A DNA stretch of 46,552 bases from Balneolaceae bacterium (GTDB lineage: Bacteria > Bacteroidota > Rhodothermia > Balneolales > Balneolaceae). A program made the translations under genes and the position numbers. Every line of letters begins with the position of its first letter. The first letter of the stretch is position 1. Of the stretch, positions 41,767 through 46,552 are shown one piece after another. The stretch lies in the NCBI GenBank assembly GCA_007694095.1, contig RECI01000182.1:1-46552 (forward strand), in the 5' to 3' direction. The notes under the pieces were generated by a model. It saw only the letters and a list, made by a program, of their open reading frames with translations, ran no database searches and was not told where the DNA came from.

Positions 41767-42597
41767 TTAACTGCAATCAACCGTTTCCAGGTTTTGATTC
41801 CAGCAGCTTTTTATGCCATCTTCAACAATGTACCCTGTTAAAGATGTGGTATTCCAATAAATATCTTTCTCCCAGCTCGATTCCCGGTTTATGTAGTTTA
41901 TCATATAATCAGGAGTATTGGACTGATAATTCACCTCAAAAATGGGTACAAGGCTGTTGCTCCCTTCAGCAAATATTTTGAACATCATATCCATTTCGGA
42001 TTCATTTTTGATATTCCAGCTAAATTCCAGAATAGGTGTGGTACCCCCCTGATATGCAGGAAATAAACTCCAATTTCCACTGTTTCCGTCGTTGCTTGTA
42101 AAACCTTGAATGATTTTCTGGTTGTTTATGGACTCACCGCCAGTAATATCGACGGTAAGAAACAAGTTCCAGTCATACCCGCCATTTGCCGGCTTTGATG
42201 TGAGTTTCATTTCAGTAAAAACACCCGGAGTCTGATAGGAATATGTCCAGTTCCACATATTATCTGCGAATTGAGGCTGCGCGAGTTCTGCCAGGCCAAA
42301 ATAGGCAAATCCAGTTGCGCCATATGCATTTAGAAGATTTGCTGCATTAACCGCATATGTATAAGCTTCGGAATAGGCTTTATCATTGAGGGTATTATTA
42401 CCATCAATTTTGAATGGCTGGCGCTGCAAAAAATAGGAAACATCCATCTGAATTAGATCAAAATCGGGGAAAGCCGGCTTATCATCCTGCTTGTTGGATG
42501 TTGGACTGTCACTGCAACCGGCAAGAATGAACAGAAAAATTCCTAAAAGAAGAGTTCTTTTAACATGTTTCATAGATTTATTATTGTTGGCGATCAT
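41767..42597 (-). CDS. Hypothetical lipoprotein
   Basis: This 276-residue protein has a lipoprotein signal: basic residues, hydrophobic core LLLGIFLFI and lipobox LAGC (C28 from this start), then a Ser/Thr/Asn-rich linker. The mature part is rich in Trp, Tyr, Asn and alternating beta strands (for example MWNWTYSYQTPGVFTEMKL and WNIKNESEMDMMFKIF), with one C-terminal Cys pair (SCWNQNLETVDC), perhaps a disulfide. I do not recognise a family. An alternative start is the ATG at 42573 (MKHVKRTLLL), giving a more usual signal length. It is divergent from the ECF sigma factor gene with a 267-bp spacer and could be one of its targets, on position only. Confidence 0.78.
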   Translation of the reverse strand: MIANNNKSMKHVKRTLLLGIFLFILAGCSDSPTSNKQDDKPAFPDFDLIQMDVSYFLQRQPFKIDGNNTLNDKAYSEAYTYAVNAANLLNAYGATGFAYFGLAELAQPQFADNMWNWTYSYQTPGVFTEMKLTSKPANGGYDWNLFLTVDITGGESINNQKIIQGFTSNDGNSGNWSLFPAYQGGTTPILEFSWNIKNESEMDMMFKIFAEGSNSLVPIFEVNYQSNTPDYMINYINRESSWEKDIYWNTTSLTGYIVEDGIKSCWNQNLETVDCS

Positions 42598-42864
42598 AAT
42601 CTGATACCTTAGTTTGATGGATATTTAATTAGAATTTCCCGGTTCATACCGGTTTTTCATCACTAGCGCAAAACAAGTTCCGTTCGGGTCATTGCATTCA
42701 AATATTTTTAATGTATTGAACTGATTAATTGCTTATTCTCCTGCTGGAGTTGTACACCTGTGCTTACCGCAAATATTTAGTGACAACTCCTTTGTTTTAA
42801 GCTTTCCCTCTTTTTTTTCAGAATCCTATGCTTTCCATTGAATTGAAATCAGCAGCATCACTAC
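42598..42864. other. Divergent spacer upstream of the ECF sigma gene
   Basis: This 267-bp spacer carries promoters for the lipoprotein and sigma factor genes. TTTG (42791-42794) could be an upstream element for the sigma gene, but no matching -7 box at standard spacing is clear. No coding frame is seen. Confidence 0.4.
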
Positions 42865-43425
42865 ATGAATCATGATATCACTGAACTTTTGCATGAAGTA
42901 AAGCAAGGTTCTGATGCTGCTTATAATAAACTTTTTGCACTTGTCTACAGCCAGTTAAAGGAGCTTGCGAATAAACAAATGGTAAAGGAGCAGGTTGGAC
43001 ACACCTATTCTCAAACTGATCTTGTTCATGAGTTGTTTATCGATTTGGCAAATAAAAAAAGCGTTGACTGGAAAAACCGTGCCCATTTTTTCAGTCTTGC
43101 CTCTATTTGCATGAGACAGTTATTGATTGATTACGCCCGGAAAAAATTCGCGTTGAAACGGGGTGGAAAAGCATCAAAAAACACATTTATTGAAGAGTTA
43201 TTCAGCACAGAAGAACAGGCAGAAGAGCTGATAAGTCTCGATGACGCCCTAAAAAAACTGGAGAAACTGAATAAACGATTGTCAGACGTTGTGCAATACC
43301 GTTTTTTTGGAAACATGGCACTCGAGGAGATTGCTGAGGTTATTGGAGTGTCGGAGGCAACTGTAAAACGCGACTGGGCGAAAGCCAGGGGATGGCTGTA
43401 TCATGAACTTCATATAAAAATTTAA
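42865..43425 (+). CDS. ECF sigma factor of the kinase-linked TIGR02999 type
   Basis: This 186-residue extracytoplasmic-function sigma factor has region 2 (LHEVKQGSDAAYNKLFALVY, then DLVHELFIDL with the -10 recognition helix and HFFSLASICMRQLLIDYAR) and region 4 (LSDVVQYRFFGNMALEEIAEVIGVSEATVKRDWAKARGWLY), the helix-turn-helix for the -35 element. The YSQTDLVHE and KNRAHFFSLAS motifs match the TIGR02999 group common in Planctomycetes, Acidobacteria and FCB bacteria, which lacks a typical anti-sigma factor and is usually next to a Ser/Thr kinase. That is the case here: the kinase gene starts 79 bp downstream. Control by phosphorylation is inferred. Confidence 0.92.
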   Translation: MNHDITELLHEVKQGSDAAYNKLFALVYSQLKELANKQMVKEQVGHTYSQTDLVHELFIDLANKKSVDWKNRAHFFSLASICMRQLLIDYARKKFALKRGGKASKNTFIEELFSTEEQAEELISLDDALKKLEKLNKRLSDVVQYRFFGNMALEEIAEVIGVSEATVKRDWAKARGWLYHELHIKI

Positions 43426-43504
43426 CCGTTTCTGAGCTTTATGATCGTCCAAATACGCTTGGTTATTCAGAAAACATAATCTCTCACTATTCCAAAATCG
43501 GATC

Positions 43505-46036
43505 ATGACCCAAAGAGAATATTGGGACAGAATTGAAAAATTGATAGATCAGGCCCTCCTTTTAGACGGGGATGACCGAATTTCTTTTTTAAAGAACGAA
43601 TGTTCCGGCCGCGATGACTTATTCCGCGATGTTTGCGACTATCTTGCCTCAATCGAAATGGCAGAAGAGAACCGGTTCCTTGAAGGCGGCCTTCAGCAAC
43701 ACCTCGATATCATCAATGAGGTTGCCGTCAGTGAAATGCCGGAAGGCTTCCAAAATTTTTTGAATCGTACTATAGGTCCATACCGTCTTGAAGAGATCAT
43801 CGGTGAGGGGGGAATGGGTGCTGTGTACCGTGCAAGACGAACTGATGGCGAATTTGATCAACAGGTTGCATTTAAGTTTCTGAAAAACGGACTTTATTCT
43901 CCGCAGATGCGTGAACGGTTCAGAATCGAAAAAATCATCCTCTCACGGCTTGATCATCCAAATATTGCCCGCCTGATTGATGGCGGTGTTACGGATGATG
44001 GCATACCCTATTTGGTAATGGAATATGTGGAAGGAGTTCCGGTAGATGACTATTGTAAACAGTCTCGTTTGTCCATTGAAGACAGGCTTAAACTTTTTCG
44101 AACGATATGTGAAACAGTTCAGTATGCCCATTCGCAGCTTGTAATTCACCGGGACCTGAAACCCCAAAATATTTATGTTACCAGGGATGGAAATGTTAAA
44201 ATACTTGATTTCGGAATTGCAAAGCTTATTGATGAAGACCCCGATGGTCTTGCGCATCTGCAAACCCGGCAAGGCCAGTTTCTGCTCAGTCTTCAATATG
44301 CTGCACCCGAGCAGATTTCAGGTGACGATATCTCCACCACCACCGATGTTTATGTACTTGGGATTCTGCTCTATGACATGCTTACCGGCCGTTTTCCGTA
44401 CGATTTTAAAAATAAAACCCTCAGCCAGGCCCGGGAGATTATCCGGAATCAGGAACCGGTTAGGCCTTCCAGGAATCAAAATTCTTACATCGGAAACATA
44501 GCTGATGACCTGAATGCCATTATTCTGAAAGCACTCAGAAAAGATCCCGAAGGACGCTATCAATCTGTGTTTGAGTTTGTAGAGGATATCAACCGCTTTG
44601 AAGAAAAATTGCCGGTATATGCAAAAAAAGGCGGGCTTCGTTATCGATCAAAAAAATTCCTTGAGCGAAACAGGTATTCACTCGCATCCGGTCTGCTAAT
44701 CCTGCTGACTATCGGTATTATGGTAACCTATCATATCCATACGCTTGATGAACAGGTAAAACGGGCTGAACAAGAAGCTGAAACCGCCACTGCAGTTACG
44801 GATTTTCTGGTATCCCTGTTCGAATCTTCAGATCCTGCTGAAAATGTTGAGAACGATATTACCGCACGCGATTTGCTTAATCGAGGAACCGAGCGTTTCG
44901 GGGCTGAAAACATGAATCCCGAAACTAAAATCAAACTTCTCCTGGCACTCGGCGAAGCTACCACAAAACTCGGCGATTATGAAAAAGCCGGGGAGATTTT
45001 CATGCAGGCCGATTCGATTTCAAACCATTTTTTTGAACATGGCAGCTATCAAACAGCTTACACCTCACTTAGATTAGGTATTTTTTTCGCTTCCCGGAAT
45101 TCTTTTGAACGTGCGGTACTTCAGCTGAAATCCATTCTTCCCTATTTCGAAGCGAATGCTGCAACATACCCGATTGATTATGCCCGCCTTTTATTCAATC
45201 TCGGATCCAGTTATGCGGCCACGGGAAGACCAGATTCTTCATTAGTCTATTTAACTCACAGTTATGAAATTTTCAAAAGGGAAAAACCGGAAGAATCATA
45301 CTTATCCATTCAAAGTAAAATTGGTCAGGCATACCGCAATATGGATATGCTTGATGAAGCAGAAGAAATCTTCTTGAATATCATTTCTGAAATCGAAAAC
45401 CTGCCTGAGCCCGATTATGCAATATATCCGCCGCTGCTGAATAGTCTCGCACTTCTTTATGTATCAAAAAATAATTTTTCCTTGGCTGAAGAATATTACT
45501 ACAAATCTCTTGAGATCACCCGGCGGGTGTATGGGGAGGAACATCCTAATACCATTATGGTGTACGGAAATTTACTTTCCATCCTTGGGCGGCAGGAAAA
45601 ACATGATGAGATATACACAATCGGAGAAGAATATTTGCAATTGAACCGTGTAATTTATGGCGATGAAAGCTGGCGTGTAGCTATTGTTCTCAGGGTAATG
45701 GGCAATATTTTATTTTCTTTGAACCAAGTTGAAATAGCAAGTAATTATGTACAACAATCGCTTGCAATGTTTGAACGGGTGCTGGGAGCTGAACATAATT
45801 GGACAACAAATACTCGACTAAATTACGCCTTCATCCTTTTAAATGAGGATAAAACAGAGGAAGGCTTGCTCCATTTTCATACAGCACTTGAATTGTTGGC
45901 AAATAACATTCAAACTTTTGGTTACTATGAAATGGATCATCTCAAAAATATAATTGAGCGTGTAGAAACCTATAGCAAGATTCCTGTCGCTGATAAATTG
46001 GAACAGGTGAAATTACTGATTGCAGAAAAATCCTGA
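43505..46036 (+). CDS. Membrane Ser/Thr protein kinase with TPR sensor domain
   Basis: This 843-residue PknB-like kinase has a cytoplasmic N-terminus (1-90, helical, typical of the sigma-linked group) and a kinase domain at about 93-370: glycine loop GEGGMGAVYRA (100-110), ATP lysine K124, catalytic HRDLKPQN (215-222, D217), DFG (235-237) and APE (268-270 region). One membrane helix at about 391-411 is followed by an extracytoplasmic domain of TPR repeats (about 470-800; for example LALLYVSKNNFSLAEEYYYK). The topology suggests that the TPR domain reads an envelope signal and the kinase passes it to the sigma factor. All catalytic residues are present. Confidence 0.94.
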   Translation: MTQREYWDRIEKLIDQALLLDGDDRISFLKNECSGRDDLFRDVCDYLASIEMAEENRFLEGGLQQHLDIINEVAVSEMPEGFQNFLNRTIGPYRLEEIIGEGGMGAVYRARRTDGEFDQQVAFKFLKNGLYSPQMRERFRIEKIILSRLDHPNIARLIDGGVTDDGIPYLVMEYVEGVPVDDYCKQSRLSIEDRLKLFRTICETVQYAHSQLVIHRDLKPQNIYVTRDGNVKILDFGIAKLIDEDPDGLAHLQTRQGQFLLSLQYAAPEQISGDDISTTTDVYVLGILLYDMLTGRFPYDFKNKTLSQAREIIRNQEPVRPSRNQNSYIGNIADDLNAIILKALRKDPEGRYQSVFEFVEDINRFEEKLPVYAKKGGLRYRSKKFLERNRYSLASGLLILLTIGIMVTYHIHTLDEQVKRAEQEAETATAVTDFLVSLFESSDPAENVENDITARDLLNRGTERFGAENMNPETKIKLLLALGEATTKLGDYEKAGEIFMQADSISNHFFEHGSYQTAYTSLRLGIFFASRNSFERAVLQLKSILPYFEANAATYPIDYARLLFNLGSSYAATGRPDSSLVYLTHSYEIFKREKPEESYLSIQSKIGQAYRNMDMLDEAEEIFLNIISEIENLPEPDYAIYPPLLNSLALLYVSKNNFSLAEEYYYKSLEITRRVYGEEHPNTIMVYGNLLSILGRQEKHDEIYTIGEEYLQLNRVIYGDESWRVAIVLRVMGNILFSLNQVEIASNYVQQSLAMFERVLGAEHNWTTNTRLNYAFILLNEDKTEEGLLHFHTALELLANNIQTFGYYEMDHLKNIIERVETYSKIPVADKLEQVKLLIAEKS

Positions 46037-46048
46037 CGTATTAATTCT

Positions 46049-46071
46049 GATCGATAATGATGGTATCGATC
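46049..46071 (+). terminator. Hairpin after the kinase gene
   Basis: GATCGATA (46049-46056) and TATCGATC (46064-46071) are perfect 8-bp arms with a 7-nt loop, 12 nt after the kinase stop. Only a short TTTT follows, 5 nt downstream, so termination would be partial. Confidence 0.4.
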
Positions 46072-46126
46072 CTGAATTTTCCGTAAATAACAGAAACATC
46101 AGGATTAAAATATCATCCCGGAATCG

Positions 46127-46552
46127 ATGGCAAAAGCAATCAGGATTTTCAGTTACATACTACTTTCAATTCTTGCACTTCTGTTGATTTTGTTTATCTG
46201 GTTTTACCTGAGCCGTGCAATACCAATCTGGTCGGCTCAGTCCAAAATGGGTCCGCCTGCTGATACACTTTACGCTGATGGAATGGCTTTCAGGGATTTA
46301 AACAAAAACGGCATTCTCGATCCCTACGAAGACCGGCGCCTTTCTGTTGAAATAAGGGTTGAAGATCTGATAAGCCAAATGACCCTGGAAGAAAAAGCAG
46401 GACTGATGTACCATACCTTTATTTTTCCCGGAAAGGATGGACAAATAGCCGGAGCTCTAAACCCGATGAACCTGCTGCCCGTGGAAGATGCACTGTTTAA
46501 CAAACACATGCACTTCGTTAACCTCTATATGATTCCGGACGGTAAACTGGCG
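46127..46552 (+). CDS. Glycoside hydrolase family 3 protein, 5' part only
   Basis: The first 142 codons are present and the gene runs off the window. An N-terminal hydrophobic segment (about 7-28) looks like an uncleaved membrane anchor or signal. Then comes FRDLNKNGILDPYEDRRLS (55-73), followed by VEDLISQMTLEEKAGLM, the standard opening of GH3 beta-glucosidase-like enzymes. The segment D57, N59, N61, D65, E68 is a canonical EF-hand-type calcium loop. GH3 enzymes remove terminal sugars from beta-glucans, xylans or related glycans; substrate cannot be told from this part. It follows the kinase gene by 90 bp on the same strand. Confidence 0.88.
   Translation, partial: MAKAIRIFSYILLSILALLLILFIWFYLSRAIPIWSAQSKMGPPADTLYADGMAFRDLNKNGILDPYEDRRLSVEIRVEDLISQMTLEEKAGLMYHTFIFPGKDGQIAGALNPMNLLPVEDALFNKHMHFVNLYMIPDGKLA

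Overview
The window looks like chromosomal DNA from a member of the Bacteroidota/Balneolota side of the FCB group, with Balneolaceae-type marine heterotrophs as the best guess. The reasons are a DUF3078 outer-membrane protein, a DUF2851 protein, a K+-dependent-type membrane pyrophosphatase, a TIGR02999-type ECF sigma factor paired with a TPR serine/threonine kinase, many lipoproteins, mostly weak Shine-Dalgarno sequences, and one very clear Bacteroidota-type promoter (TTG, 20 nt, TAnnTTTG). This assignment is inference; no rRNA is present. There is no prophage, complete insertion sequence or CRISPR array.

Layout. 1-4.6 kb: DASH cryptochrome, RNase HI and PyrF on the minus strand, a plus-strand methyltransferase, and an unrecognised 219-aa gene. 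4.8-9.5 kb: a minus-strand housekeeping run tRNA-Gln, prs, rplY, pth, hppA, closed by a clear terminator. 9.5-14.9 kb: DUF2851 protein, then PyrR-like phosphoribosyltransferase, DUF3078 protein, PLP decarboxylase and a two-domain universal stress protein. 15.2-17.5 kb: a BlaI-type repressor and M56 metallopeptidase pair under tandem operators. The peptidase carries three ExbD-like periplasmic modules, and this is the most unusual gene pair here. 17.7-19.8 kb: AbgT-family transporter with a small membrane protein. 20.1-23.2 kb: 2-oxoacid dehydrogenase E2, panC, panD. 23.4-27.8 kb: TPR histidine kinase, PQQ-type sugar dehydrogenase lipoprotein, VOC protein, MarR regulator. 28.0-32.4 kb: scpA, M28 peptidase lipoprotein, HprK-like kinase, Gfo/Idh/MocA oxidoreductase. 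32.5-38.9 kb: phosphoglucomutase and a 1337-residue DUF6807/dehydrogenase/HEAT/cytochrome c fusion. 39.2-41.6 kb: a truncated cation/proton antiporter start followed by an APC permease with USP tail. 41.8-46.5 kb: lipoprotein, ECF sigma factor, serine/threonine kinase, and the start of a GH3 glycosidase that runs off the window.

How parts fit together. prs supplies PRPP for nucleotide synthesis (PyrF, PyrR-like PRTase); panC and panD make pantothenate for CoA beside a CoA-dependent acyltransferase. Envelope sensing is a recurring theme: BlaI/M56-ExbD, the TPR histidine kinase, and the ECF/kinase pair. Several genes appear to start with TTG (prs, the decarboxylase, pgm, the APC permease). I changed two starts: phosphoglucomutase begins at 34106 behind an AGGAGG site, and L25 more likely begins at the ATG at 8418.

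Gene-free stretches hold a small family of dispersed hairpin repeats (near 15.0, 17.65 and 34.55 kb), operators, terminators and two decayed-looking coding fragments.
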